DNA of 64,000 bases, from contig JAJFKP010000051.1 of NCBI GenBank assembly GCA_021773135.1, positions 1-64,000 of the forward strand, given 5' to 3'. The position numbers and the translations under genes are program-made. Source of the DNA: Woeseiaceae bacterium. GTDB lineage: Bacteria; Pseudomonadota; Gammaproteobacteria; Steroidobacterales; Woeseiaceae. The notes beneath the pieces were generated by a model. The model was not told the origin of the DNA. It ran no database searches and saw only the letters and a program-made list of their open reading frames with translations. Every line of letters starts with the position of its first letter. Positions within the stretch are counted from its first letter, which is position 1. Below, piece by piece: positions 28,041 through 37,538 of this stretch.

Positions 28041-28847
28041 CTAAGGGACGACCTTGCGTATGATGTAGCCGCCCGACCGTTCATCCAGCTCCAGCTCCAG
28101 GTGGCCACGCGCCTGTGCTTCTTCAAGAAGTTTGCTAAACGATTCGAATTCGTAAGTGCCCTCATTAAAGCTTGGACGGCGTCGCTTTAGAGCCTGTTTG
28201 ACCATCGAGCCCCAGAGTTTCTCCTGGTCGCCGCGCTCAGAGTTCAATGCAGCGGCGGTCTCAATGGCGAGATCGATGCCCTCTTGTTGCACATCTTTCG
28301 GTTTCGCTTTGGCGACCTTGCGTTTTGAAGAACGCTTTCGAGCCGGCTTCTGTTTCTTGCTTTTCTGCGCCTGCTCACGAACGAGGTCATCGTAGTAGAT
28401 AAACTCGTCGCAATTATTGATGAGAAGATCAGACGTCGAATTCTTGACACCAACACCGATCACCGTTTTAGCATTCTCTCGCAGCTTGCTGACCAGCGGT
28501 GAGAAGTCAGAGTCACCGCTGATGATGACGAAGGTGTTGACGTGGGATTTCGTATAGCACAAGTCCAGTGCATCGACGACCATGCGGATATCAGCCGAAT
28601 TCTTACCGGATTGCCGCACATGCGGAATATCGATTAACTCAAATGCCGCTTCGTGCATAGGCGCTTTAAACTCTTTATAGCGACCCCAGTCACAGTAAGC
28701 CTTCTTGACGACAATACTGCCCTTAACAAGCAGCCGCTCGAGAACTTCATTGATATCGAACTTCGCGTGTTTGGCATCTCGCACGCCAAGTGCAATATTC
28801 TCGAAATCGCAAAAAAGCGCGAGATTGTTATCGACAGCTCCGGACAT
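28041..28847 (-). CDS. NYN-domain (LabA-like) protein with C-terminal OST-HTH/LOTUS domain
   Basis: A 268-residue protein with an N-terminal PIN-like NYN nuclease domain. Acidic residues sit in LFCDFENIAL (Asp14), NSADIRMVVDALD and IISGDSDFSPLV. A lysine-rich linker (about 160-185) leads to a winged-helix OST-HTH/LOTUS domain from about residue 205 (LWGSMVKQALKRRRPSF to GGYIIR). NYN domains cleave RNA in several families and LOTUS domains bind RNA, so an RNA-processing role is likely but not shown. A small basic protein gene lies just upstream in the same direction. Confidence 0.86.
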   Translation of the reverse strand: MSGAVDNNLALFCDFENIALGVRDAKHAKFDINEVLERLLVKGSIVVKKAYCDWGRYKEFKAPMHEAAFELIDIPHVRQSGKNSADIRMVVDALDLCYTKSHVNTFVIISGDSDFSPLVSKLRENAKTVIGVGVKNSTSDLLINNCDEFIYYDDLVREQAQKSKKQKPARKRSSKRKVAKAKPKDVQQEGIDLAIETAAALNSERGDQEKLWGSMVKQALKRRRPSFNEGTYEFESFSKLLEEAQARGHLELELDERSGGYIIRKVVP

Positions 28848-28861
28848 TTGCTTTTGTGCTC

Positions 28862-29158
28862 TTATGGTGTGGGTTTCTTGACAGGCTCAATTTTCTTGGC
28901 GAGCTCTGCTTTTTTAGCAGGCTCTGCCTTCTTAGGTCGGCCGCGTTTACCGAAGCGGCGCTCGTTTAGCTGGCCCACGATTTCTTCAACTGCGGTCATT
29001 ACGGCACGACGTTTTCCCTGCCGATAACCACGAATAGAATTGGTTCCCTGCATAATGATGTAACAGTGCCAGTCTTCGCCGTCCATCCCGGTCGGAGGCT
29101 CAGCCGGCGTCACCGACTCTATCTGGTAGGCCTCCTCCAGTAACAATTCATCAGTCAT
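28862..29158 (-). CDS. Small basic protein with AT-hook-like core and lysine/proline-rich tail
   Basis: A 98-residue protein I cannot assign to a named family. The N-terminal half is acidic, then DWHCYIIMQGTNSIRGYRQG is the best-structured segment. After a short helix comes KRGRPKKAE, an AT-hook-like core, and a repetitive tail of KKAEPAKK-type units similar to histone-H1-like or AlgP tails. The ATG at 29158 was chosen because TGGAGAG lies just upstream. Fourteen bases separate it from the NYN-LOTUS gene, so both may act on nucleic acid (inference). Confidence 0.72.
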   Translation of the reverse strand: MTDELLLEEAYQIESVTPAEPPTGMDGEDWHCYIIMQGTNSIRGYRQGKRRAVMTAVEEIVGQLNERRFGKRGRPKKAEPAKKAELAKKIEPVKKPTP

Positions 29159-29501
29159 TTGACTCTCCACTCAAGAGTGTGCATCCATCTTCGCGGATTT
29201 CGTCTGAATTCGCTGAAATTGACGGCATCTTGCGTCGTAACTGCAGAATTCATGGTCCTGCAGCAGAAAAGCAACATTTAGAAAACATGCTCGCCGCGCG
29301 GTCGAAATAGTTTTAATGTGAAGCCGCGCGAGCATGATGCCTCCAGCATGACGGGAACCGCGAAAGGAGGATTTGGGCATTATTGCCCGCAAGCTCGATA
29401 GACGGATGCTTAAATGTCGCTAGTATACTCGACCCGGCGTTTTAAACCCATTCGAAATAGCTGTCAAAACGTCACGACCCGACCAAGTGGGAGGCTAGAC
29501 C
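29159..29501. other. Intergenic region before the GDT1-like gene
   Basis: About 340 bases with no credible gene. It should carry divergent promoters. I looked for a yybP-ykoY manganese riboswitch, which often precedes this transporter family, and did not recognise its conserved core. A GGGAGG ribosome-binding site lies at its right end before the next ATG. Confidence 0.5.
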
Positions 29502-29780
29502 ATGGACCTTAAAACAATGAGCGTTGTATTCGGCACTGTATTTCTTGCTGAACTGGGGGACAAAACGCAGTTGGCAACACTCATTTTTGCTACCAAGCAA
29601 TCAGCGAACCTCATCTCAGTGTTTGTTGGTGCATCGCTCGCTCTGGTTCTCGCGACAACACTAGCCGTGGTCGGTGGATCTCTAATTTCGCAATTCATTG
29701 ACCCTCGGTATTTGTCCTTTGCTGCAGGAGCAGGATTCATTGTTATTGGCTTTTGGACAATTTGGCAGGCGATGGTGTAA
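29502..29780 (+). CDS. Half-size GDT1/TMEM165 (UPF0016) family cation transporter
   Basis: A 92-residue membrane protein with three hydrophobic segments and the family signature FLAELGDKTQLATLIFA near residues 14-30. The ExGDKT motif is the cation site of this family, whose members move manganese or calcium. Most bacterial members have two such modules in about 190 residues; this gene has one, ends normally with a stop codon and has no partner next to it. It would need to act as a homodimer. The start follows GTGGGAGG at good spacing. Confidence 0.85.
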   Translation: MDLKTMSVVFGTVFLAELGDKTQLATLIFATKQSANLISVFVGASLALVLATTLAVVGGSLISQFIDPRYLSFAAGAGFIVIGFWTIWQAMV

Positions 29781-30721
29781 GCGTGATTCCTCTGGTCCGG
29801 TTCGATTCAGATACACGAATCGGTTGCGAAACGAACACCTCCTGACTTGGGCCGGTGACCTGACAGTCGCTTTGGACTGCCGGCGCGACATTGTCGGACA
29901 CAAGAATTCCAACTCAAACTCAACTTCCGCTGCGGATATATCACGATCTGAGTTTCCGGATATTTAAGCCTTCACCAGGAACATTGCAGCAACTTGATTT
30001 AAGAAATCCGCAGCCGATATCACTGCGCCACACTCACGTTACGAATACTGACTTAATGGGACTATCAGCTGTAACGCCCGGGCCGAAATACGACGGTTCG
30101 CTGACCTTTTTGAAAAACCCCTGCAAGATTATTTCTGTATCTGCACGTCCACGCTCGATTATCTTTATCGGAACGACTCCTGTAGAACGGGAAAATTTAT
30201 TATCACAAGTCTCGATATAGTTCCGAGTGTTCAGGTTCAAAACAGTTAGCGGATCCATGTCACCATGTCGATTGAAACATCAATGCCCAAAATCATCACG
30301 AAGATATGCTTTGTATTGACGGAGTAGACCATTACCGTGACGCAAACCGGTCTGGCGCGTGGAACGTCAATTTTTTTTCGACGAACGAGCCGTTCCTGTC
30401 GATATCACACTCCGCTTCCATCTTTGTGTGAGGACCAAGAACTCCAGTCGCTCCGCTTTCGTATAAAGTGTTGGCCCCGGTAGCTACAGATCGGCCTGTA
30501 TCGTCAAAGTCTGTTGACAAATTGAATCGCGTAATAAGTCACTCGATTTCCGCGCGGTCGCCAGCGTTTCCAACCAGTACTTGCAGTACAACTTGCAACT
30601 ACGTGGCTGGCAGATGCCGTACGCTCCAATAGATAAGCCTTGCGCCTGGACGAAATCGCCGTAATTGATGTGACCATCGGAAACATTGTTGAGTATTGCG
30701 GGGGAGAAACCACAGACAGAA
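29781..30721. other. Long gene-poor, AT-richer stretch, possibly decayed genes
   Basis: More than 900 bases with no ORF I can support. Several short overlapping frames exist on both strands. On the minus strand a frame over 30484-30810 contains YGDFVQAQGLSIGAYG and a Cys-rich segment, and a second frame (30332-30520) takes over near its stop, which could mean a frameshifted relic. No transposase remains, tRNA or repeat was recognised. Confidence 0.45.
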
Positions 30722-33076
30722 TTACTCAGGCTGAATCGATTCAAACGTATCCGTAAGAATCCGGTATTTCTCCCAGCCATCGAAGTCGAAGTGCCACCAC
30801 TCGTATTCATAAACTTTGAAACCTTCCGCCTCCATGGCCTCTCTCAGCAATTCCCGGTGCCATCTTTGCAGCGATGTCCCGCCCGGGTAATGCGGATAGG
30901 AACGCTGGGTCATCTCATCGTACAACCCGACCATTTCGATCGGCACGCCTGTCTCCAGGTCGTAGAGCGTCAGGTCGATTGCACTTCCGCGATTGTGGCG
31001 TGAACCTTGTGATGGATCGGCGACGAATCTTTTGCTTTCCTCCGGCGTCGCATCCCAGAATATTCTGGTTACATACCATGGACGGTAGGCGTCATGCACG
31101 AGCAGTCCATAGCCCTGCTCCGCCAGTTTCCTGCTGATTCTTCCAAGCGCCTCCGCCGCCGGACGTTGCAGGAACGCCCTGGCAGAGGAATAGACCGGAA
31201 CGCCGAGAAAATTATCGTTCGTCGCATAGCGGATATCGAGTTTCATCGTGTCACTGTATTCGGTGACGTCAACCAGGTCCGCTGCATTAAACTCGCCGGC
31301 TTCAATGGGCGGCACCGCAAGCAGTGCTTCCCGCTCCAGTTCCGACACAGGCCGTACCGGTTCGATCTGAAACACGTTGCCATCGATGTTGCCTAATGAC
31401 CTGCGTTCGAAGTCTATGCCGTTGAGACTTGTTGTCTCGACCTGTCCACTTTCGTTTCGCTCAAAAGTTAGCTGCTCGTTCGGATACAGCCCGTAGGGAG
31501 GAAACTGAAATCGTCCGTTGCCAAGATCCTCTAAAGGATATTCGGTGCCCCACTCAATCAGCGCATGCAGCTGGCCGAATTTTTCACTGATATAGAGAAT
31601 ATTGTGCTCGAACCCGTATTCGCCCAACAGTCCTGCCCATTCGGGGTTAAGCTCCGCCGGCTTTCCTCTGCTCGTACGCTCATACTCGTCTCCGAAAATA
31701 CGCACTTTGTCAGCCGAGAATTCTATGTCGTCGCTATAGAGCATAATGTCGTCTACGACAATACGGCCACCTGCTTCCCTCAGGCGTAACGACAGCCCTC
31801 GCACGCGTTCGACATAGAGATCATCGAAGCGCCGCGAGACCCGTATGATCGCATCGTCATGCTCATAGAGTCCGACCAGGAGTTCTGCCTTTTCATCTGC
31901 GATGGCAGCGGATATGTGAAATTCGGGCAATGCACGCTTACCCTGCTCCGCAAGGAGAACCCTTAATGCATAGTCCGCGATCCTGTTGATGGCACCGTTG
32001 GCCATGTCCAGGTTCGTGGACACCGCGACACCTATCCTGCTGTCGGGCAATACCTTGAGCTGCGTGGCGAAACCATAAATTGCACCCCCGTGGGACACTG
32101 CCATTTCGTCATCGAGCCTGCCAATGCTGAAACCGATGCCGAATGATCTGTCCCGGCCACTCTTTATTTCTGACTGTGGCGTCCACATTTGCTCAAGCGT
32201 TGCCTCGTTGAGGATGCGTCCATTCACTCCCTGACCTTCATTTATCAAAGCACTCATGAATAGTGCCAGGTCGTCCATAGTCGAGAACATGCTGCCAGCC
32301 GGCTGCATGCCGAGTTCGAACGTCGGCGCGACCGTGCGGTCTCCCTGGTAATTCCACATATAGGCCTCAGGAAGTTTCTCTACCAGGTGTTCTTCGGGTG
32401 TGAATCCACTATTCGTCATGCCCAGCGGATGCAATGCATTTTCTGCGAGTAAGCGTGCAAACGGCATCCCGGATATCTTCTCGAGGACCCTGCCAACAAC
32501 GGCGATGCCAGCGTTCGAATACTGCACCTTGCCGCCAGGTCGATAGACAAGTTCAGTCTGGTTAAGACTTGCTACGGTATCGGCCAGCGTTGGCGACGAC
32601 GCATCAAAGTAGTTACCTGCAGGCGGCTCCCTGACCAGGCCAGATGAATGACTCATCAGCAAGCGCAGCGTTATCGGCGCTTCGAAGTCATTCTTCGGAT
32701 TAAAACCAGGAAGATAGGACGTGACGGGCTCGTCGAGATCCAAAACGCCTTTTTCCACCATCTGCATCACAACGATATCCGTGAACAGTTTCGACACGGA
32801 CCCTATGCGATAGCTGGTTTCGCTGTCGGCAATCAAACCCGGGGTGTTAGTACTGGCCCCCACACCGTATCGCCACGCCACGCCATCTTCGTCAACCAGG
32901 ATGATTGAAAGCATTGGCAGGTTTTTGTTTGCGACTTCACGCTCGACCATCTTACCCAGCTGCTGAAACTCCCTTTCCTCAGCCAGAAGATCACAAGCCA
33001 GCAATAAGAAAAGCGTGAGCCCAGCAGTGGTCCTTAAGAACGTTCCCGCGGTGTCTTTGATCATCGCAATACTCAT
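30722..33076 (-). CDS. Exported beta-lactamase-family serine hydrolase fused to a VanX-type D-Ala-D-Ala dipeptidase
   Basis: A 784-residue two-enzyme fusion with an N-terminal signal peptide (AGLTLFLLLACDLLAEE). The first half is a class C beta-lactamase/D-aminopeptidase fold: nucleophile SVSK (Ser93, Lys96), YSN (about 186) and HGG (about 329). A beta-rich linker of about 200 residues follows. The last 180 residues are an M15D dipeptidase with DIRYATNDNFLG, catalytic Arg665 in DAYRP, zinc ligands in SRHNRGSAID (His694, Asp701) and EWWHFDF (Glu759, His762). All catalytic residues of both halves are present. A role in D-amino-acid peptide or peptidoglycan-fragment hydrolysis is likely. The true start may be 33076 or 33064. 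Confidence 0.87.
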   Translation of the reverse strand: MSIAMIKDTAGTFLRTTAGLTLFLLLACDLLAEEREFQQLGKMVEREVANKNLPMLSIILVDEDGVAWRYGVGASTNTPGLIADSETSYRIGSVSKLFTDIVVMQMVEKGVLDLDEPVTSYLPGFNPKNDFEAPITLRLLMSHSSGLVREPPAGNYFDASSPTLADTVASLNQTELVYRPGGKVQYSNAGIAVVGRVLEKISGMPFARLLAENALHPLGMTNSGFTPEEHLVEKLPEAYMWNYQGDRTVAPTFELGMQPAGSMFSTMDDLALFMSALINEGQGVNGRILNEATLEQMWTPQSEIKSGRDRSFGIGFSIGRLDDEMAVSHGGAIYGFATQLKVLPDSRIGVAVSTNLDMANGAINRIADYALRVLLAEQGKRALPEFHISAAIADEKAELLVGLYEHDDAIIRVSRRFDDLYVERVRGLSLRLREAGGRIVVDDIMLYSDDIEFSADKVRIFGDEYERTSRGKPAELNPEWAGLLGEYGFEHNILYISEKFGQLHALIEWGTEYPLEDLGNGRFQFPPYGLYPNEQLTFERNESGQVETTSLNGIDFERRSLGNIDGNVFQIEPVRPVSELEREALLAVPPIEAGEFNAADLVDVTEYSDTMKLDIRYATNDNFLGVPVYSSARAFLQRPAAEALGRISRKLAEQGYGLLVHDAYRPWYVTRIFWDATPEESKRFVADPSQGSRHNRGSAIDLTLYDLETGVPIEMVGLYDEMTQRSYPHYPGGTSLQRWHRELLREAMEAEGFKVYEYEWWHFDFDGWEKYRILTDTFESIQPE

Positions 33077-33099
33077 TTTGAATAAACTGATGCCGCTGA

Positions 33100-35406
33100 T
33101 CAATCGAATTCCAACTGCGCTGTCTGCTGGTATTGATTTCCCCGGCGCCATGAATCGGCAACCGCGATGGCGCTCATATTAAAAACGCCTTTGACAGTTG
33201 AAGACGGCGTCACGATATGAGCTGACCTGGCCGTCCCGGAAAGAATCGGTCCAATCATCAGGGCATCGTTAACGGAACGCATAAGCTCAAGGGCAATATT
33301 GGCTGCGTCCAGATTCGGCATCACCAGCAGGTTGGCTGCCTCGCTGAGCCGGGAATCCGTGTTCAAGGCATTGCGAATTTTTTCGTCGAGCGCCGCGTCA
33401 GCATGCATCTCGCCGTCGATTTCGAGTTCAGGTGCCACACGTCGTAATATTTCTGTCGCTTTACGCATCTTGAGTGCCGATGGTGCCCGTGACGAGCCAA
33501 AATTGGAGTGCGATAGCAGCGCCACTTTCGGTTTGATGCCAAAATCACTGACACGCCGCGCACTGGCGATGGTGGTATTGACGATCTGGTCGATACTCGG
33601 ATCAATTCCGATGTGTGCATCGGTAATGAAAAGTGGTCCCTGCGGCAGAACCAGCGCGGCCAGCGATGAGATATTCTCGCCCGGCCGATCAGTGCCAATT
33701 ACTTCAATGATGTGCTGGAGATGGTGGTCAAAACGGCCTTCCATGCCGCATATCATAGCGTCGGCTTCTTTCTTCGCCACCATGCACGCAGCGATAGCTG
33801 TATTGGTTGTCCGAATCACCGTCTGGGCGGCCGCAACGGAAACGCCACGGCGGCAGACACGTGCATGATAGAACTGCCAATAATCGGCATAACGCGGATC
33901 GTCTTCGGGGTCGACCAACTCGAAGTCTTTGCCCGGCACGAGGTCGATGCCTAACCTTTCAAGTCTCGTCGCCACAACCCCGGCTCGCCCAATTACGATC
34001 GGCTCGGCAATGTCTTCCCGTACGACGCCCTGCACGGTTCGCAGGACATTCAGGTTCTCCCCTTCGGCGTAAACCAGACGTTCCCTGTCGCGCTTTGCGA
34101 CTTCGATGACGGGTTGCATGAACATCAGGGAGCGATTACTAAACGCCTGGAGTTGTTCCCGGTACCGCTGCATATCCTCAATGGGTCGTAATGCAACACC
34201 CGAATCCATCGCTGCTTTGGCTACCGCGCAAGAAACATCGACATGCAGCCGCGCGTCGAAGGGCTTTGGGATCAGGTAGGTCGGGCCAAATTCGAGTTTT
34301 TCATCTTTGTAAACGCTTGCAACTTCGTCCGTCGATTCGCGCTTGGTAATGCCGGCAATAGCATCGACGCAGGCCGTCTTCATCGCTTTATTAATTTTGG
34401 TCGCACCCACATCAAGCGCACCGCGAAAAATAAACGGAAAGCACAAAACATTGTTTACCTGGTTCGGATAGTCGGAGCGCCCGGTCGCAATGATGGCATC
34501 CGGCCTGGCGGCCAAAGCGATTTCGGGCAGAATCTCGGGGGTGGGATTAGCAAGCGCAAGAATCAGCGGATTGGGTGCCATTTTTTTCGTCATATCCGCG
34601 GACAGGACGTTTGGCGCTGACAAACCGAGGAACACATCGGCGTCGGCAATCGCATCGTCCAGAGTCCTTTCCCGGGTATCCTTCGCATAACGCGCCTTGT
34701 AAGCATTCATGTCCTCAGCTCGCCCCGAATAAACGACGCCATGCAGATCCACCAAAGTGATGTTTTTCCGCGGCATACCAAGCTCAACGAGCAAATCGAG
34801 ACAGGACAGGCTGGCCGCCCCGCCACCGGTTGAAACGAGCTTCACGTCGGCAAGTTGCTTATCAACCAGGTCAAGGCCGTTCTTTATCGCCGCTGCAACA
34901 ACGATCGCGGTGCCGTGCTGATCATCATGAAACACGGGAATATTCAACCGGTCGCTCAGTGCGCTTTCAATGATGAAGCAGTCGGGCGCCTTGATATCCT
35001 CAAGATTGATCGCGCCGAACGTCGGCTCAAGCCTGGCTACTGCTTCAATAAACATTTGGGGATCTTTCTCATCGACTTCGATATCAAACGCATCGATATT
35101 CGCGAAACGCTTGAACAATACCGCCTTGCCTTCCATCACAGGCTTGGCAGCCAGCGGCCCGATGTCACCCAGGCCGAGTACAGCGGTCCCATTGGTGATA
35201 ACGCCAACCAGATTGCTTCGCGCGGTATAGATCGCTGCGGTCAGTGGATCTTTCGCAATTTGCTGACACGGGTAGGCGACGCCCGGGGAATACGCCTGCG
35301 CGAGGTCAACCTGGTTCGCCAGCGGTTTGGTCGCCATTACCGTAAGTTTCCCCGCCGGCTTGGAACTGTGGTACGCCAGTGCGCTTTCTTCAAGAGATTC
35401 GGACAT
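33100..35406 (-). CDS. maeB: NADP-type malic enzyme with C-terminal phosphotransacetylase-like domain (MaeB)
   Basis: A 768-residue hybrid enzyme that decarboxylates malate to pyruvate. The malic domain is recognised by VDLAQAYSPGVAYPC, NLEDIKAPDCF, FHDDQHGTAIV and the NAD(P)-fold GGGAASL. The C-terminal part (about 430-768) is a phosphotransacetylase-like domain, often regulatory in this family. The frame is open for 21 more codons upstream; MSESLEESALAY fits the family start and follows AGGGGTG. It lies on the same strand as, and 23 bases upstream of, the hydrolase-VanX fusion gene. Confidence 0.95.
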   Translation of the reverse strand: MSESLEESALAYHSSKPAGKLTVMATKPLANQVDLAQAYSPGVAYPCQQIAKDPLTAAIYTARSNLVGVITNGTAVLGLGDIGPLAAKPVMEGKAVLFKRFANIDAFDIEVDEKDPQMFIEAVARLEPTFGAINLEDIKAPDCFIIESALSDRLNIPVFHDDQHGTAIVVAAAIKNGLDLVDKQLADVKLVSTGGGAASLSCLDLLVELGMPRKNITLVDLHGVVYSGRAEDMNAYKARYAKDTRERTLDDAIADADVFLGLSAPNVLSADMTKKMAPNPLILALANPTPEILPEIALAARPDAIIATGRSDYPNQVNNVLCFPFIFRGALDVGATKINKAMKTACVDAIAGITKRESTDEVASVYKDEKLEFGPTYLIPKPFDARLHVDVSCAVAKAAMDSGVALRPIEDMQRYREQLQAFSNRSLMFMQPVIEVAKRDRERLVYAEGENLNVLRTVQGVVREDIAEPIVIGRAGVVATRLERLGIDLVPGKDFELVDPEDDPRYADYWQFYHARVCRRGVSVAAAQTVIRTTNTAIAACMVAKKEADAMICGMEGRFDHHLQHIIEVIGTDRPGENISSLAALVLPQGPLFITDAHIGIDPSIDQIVNTTIASARRVSDFGIKPKVALLSHSNFGSSRAPSALKMRKATEILRRVAPELEIDGEMHADAALDEKIRNALNTDSRLSEAANLLVMPNLDAANIALELMRSVNDALMIGPILSGTARSAHIVTPSSTVKGVFNMSAIAVADSWRRGNQYQQTAQLEFD

Positions 35407-36110
35407 ATGCACCCCTGCATGTACTTTTTTGATAGTTATCGAGGCCCGTCGCGTATTTCTGTCATGCACAGACCAGCTATGGATTATGACAATAAATACG
35501 TCGCTGAGGGCGTTGTTCGAAAACTTATTTCAGGACTCGTGCACCGCTTTGCCAGCAGGCTTGATCCGCACTGGGCCAGCGCCGTTTACAGTGTGGATTA
35601 ATCGAGAGGCGCCACGAAAAGTTCAGCAGGTTTTTCTGGCTACATTGGGTTTCGCGGTTTATGGCGTCGTGACAGCTCCGGCACGATCGATAGTAGAGTA
35701 GCTAGCTATCGGTTTTTTGTCAGGGGCTATGACCTTTCAGTCGACCTTGGTCCGGAGAAAGTTGACGTCAGCAATCTGCCTGGTTTCGCGGTTTCGAAAC
35801 TCATAATAATAAGATTATTGGCGTCCTCGACGCTTCTTCATCGAGCAAGTCCGACGAAAACGTAATTTTCGAACTCGCAAACGATGTCTGCATAAATCAA
35901 TTCAAGTCTTTCGTCGGTAAGAACTGCGAAACTTTATCTCGGCATATGCTAACGATGTATCCAACGGCTGTAAGCCGTATTCAGGACGATCGCGAGATCA
36001 AATGCGCGCTTAAACGGAATATTTTCGTCCCGTTTGACAGCAGGGCCAAAGGTCGCGCTTTTTTCAGCACCGTGTCGCCGTCATTCTCCCTGTGGGCGTC
36101 AGGACAGGAA
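35407..36110. other. Gene-poor region upstream of maeB and downstream of ilvE
   Basis: About 700 bases with lower GC. A plus-strand frame runs open from 35766 into the antisense of ilvE, and a 40-codon frame starts at 35479, but neither has family resemblance or a good ribosome-binding site. The region carries one copy of the CGTTGTTCGAAAAC motif followed by ATTTCAGGAC (35511-35536), about 110 bases before the maeB start on the opposite strand. Confidence 0.45.
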
Positions 36111-37259
36111 CTAGGAATCAATAAATGCGGCAACGATTTGCGGGTCGGTTGCATTAACCACCCAGCCAAACGCATCGTCGGCCTCGCCTTCTTGAACATC
36201 CAGCAATGCATCCCTGAAGGTTGCAGACATGACGCCCACATCGCGCAGTGGCCATTCGCGACCATCAGACTCACCGATTGCTTTTATAGGCGCTACGATT
36301 GCACCCGTGCCACAAGCGAAGAGCTCGGTGCAGCGACCGGTTTCAATATCTCTCAACACATCATCGACTGGCATGACTCTCGCAACAGACGTCATACCAA
36401 GCTGCGGCGCAAGTGTTAGCAATGAGTCTCGGGTAACCCCTTCGAGCAGTGAGCCGCTAAGCTCGGGCGTGTGCAGATCGCCGTCGATGATTGCCATGAA
36501 ATTCATTGCCGACAGTTCCTCGATATTGGAGCTGCTGGTCGGGTCGAGCCACAGTGACTGATCGAAACCGCGCTGCACACAGTTTGCGTTCGGCATCAAG
36601 GAAGCTGCGTAATTGCCGCCGACTTTTTCCGCCCCGGTTCCCCCTCGGGCAGCACGACAATTCTCGCGTTCAATCATAATGCGAATAGCATCCGCATAGT
36701 ATGCGTCCGACGGGCTAGCCAGAATCAGGAACAGGAAACGGTCGCTGCCTTTCAGTGCAAAGTGCGGGTCCAGCCCGAACAACGTTGGACGCAGATACAG
36801 AGACTGACCGCGCCCCACGGGCACAAATTTCGCAAGCGATCCGACCAGCTGTGACAGACCCTCGGCGAATAGTTCTGCAGGCACGATGGGCATCCGCAGG
36901 CGTTCGGCAGATCGGGCAAAGCGCCGCCAGTTCATATCCGGTCGAAACAATATGGGTTCTGATTCCGAGCGTTTGTAGGCCTTCATTCCTTCAAAAGCCT
37001 GCTGGGCAAACTGCAGTGCTGTGGACGCCGGATTAACCGGTACGTCTCCAAAAGGAACCAACCCGCCCGCCTGCCATTGGCCATCGCTGAATTCCGCGCG
37101 GAACATGACGGGTGCCATTTCAACTCCAAAAGGTAATTCTTCCGGCAACTGGTAGCCCGCGATGATGTCGGTCACCGCCGATTCGGATTTACTTTGCGAC
37201 AAAATGGAGTCCCGTTTTAATTGTTGTATTGTTGCGAGAATCTCAGCGTTTATCTGCAT
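36111..37259 (-). CDS. ilvE: Branched-chain amino acid aminotransferase
   Basis: A 382-residue class IV PLP aminotransferase that performs the last step of Leu, Ile and Val synthesis and the first of their breakdown. The length fits the longer BCAT subfamily. The PLP lysine is Lys212 in GAEKVGGNYAAS. LQFAQQAFEGMKAY, RSAERLRMP and YLRPTLFG are family signatures, and FACGTGAIVAPI is the phosphate-binding turn. It stands alone, with long flanks on both sides. Confidence 0.95.
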   Translation of the reverse strand: MQINAEILATIQQLKRDSILSQSKSESAVTDIIAGYQLPEELPFGVEMAPVMFRAEFSDGQWQAGGLVPFGDVPVNPASTALQFAQQAFEGMKAYKRSESEPILFRPDMNWRRFARSAERLRMPIVPAELFAEGLSQLVGSLAKFVPVGRGQSLYLRPTLFGLDPHFALKGSDRFLFLILASPSDAYYADAIRIMIERENCRAARGGTGAEKVGGNYAASLMPNANCVQRGFDQSLWLDPTSSSNIEELSAMNFMAIIDGDLHTPELSGSLLEGVTRDSLLTLAPQLGMTSVARVMPVDDVLRDIETGRCTELFACGTGAIVAPIKAIGESDGREWPLRDVGVMSATFRDALLDVQEGEADDAFGWVVNATDPQIVAAFIDS

Positions 37260-37433
37260 GCCAATGCTCAGGATTGCATGCGCGTGAAATTTGATCTGTC
37301 AATCAGAGTGTATCGATGTGCCAAGCCAACGACAAGAACAGGAAACGAACAGATCGGTATTGTGTTCAATTGCACTGTGGACCGGCTCGAGGTGAATCAA
37401 CGGGGGCCCGATCGGTCGCGACCGGATGACGTT

Positions 37434-37464
37434 TTGACCTTTTCCGAATACCTATGGTTATAGT
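37434..37464 (+). promoter_or_regulatory. Possible promoter for cbpA-cbpM-trxC
   Basis: TTGACC (37434-37439) and TATAGT (37459-37464) each match the sigma-70 consensus at five of six positions, but the spacer is 19 bases, longer than ideal. No convincing heat-shock sigma-32 promoter was seen here. Confidence 0.35.
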
Positions 37465-37538
37465 CCGCTATGTAATTGATGACGTGCTTCTAGTAAATTG
37501 CAGATCTGACAATTCCTGATGGCGCGGTGAAGCACAGT

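Noticed and set aside
29159-29501. Manganese riboswitch (yybP-ykoY) before the GDT1-like gene
   Set aside because: Expected from the family's usual regulation, but the conserved riboswitch core was not recognisable.
34855-35601. Long plus-strand ORF opposite maeB
   Set aside because: It is antisense to the conserved malic-enzyme sequence, has no family features and no ribosome-binding site; it is a shadow frame of a GC-biased gene.
35766-36420. Plus-strand open frame between maeB and ilvE
   Set aside because: The second half is antisense to ilvE and the first half has no start signal or recognisable family; at most a relic.
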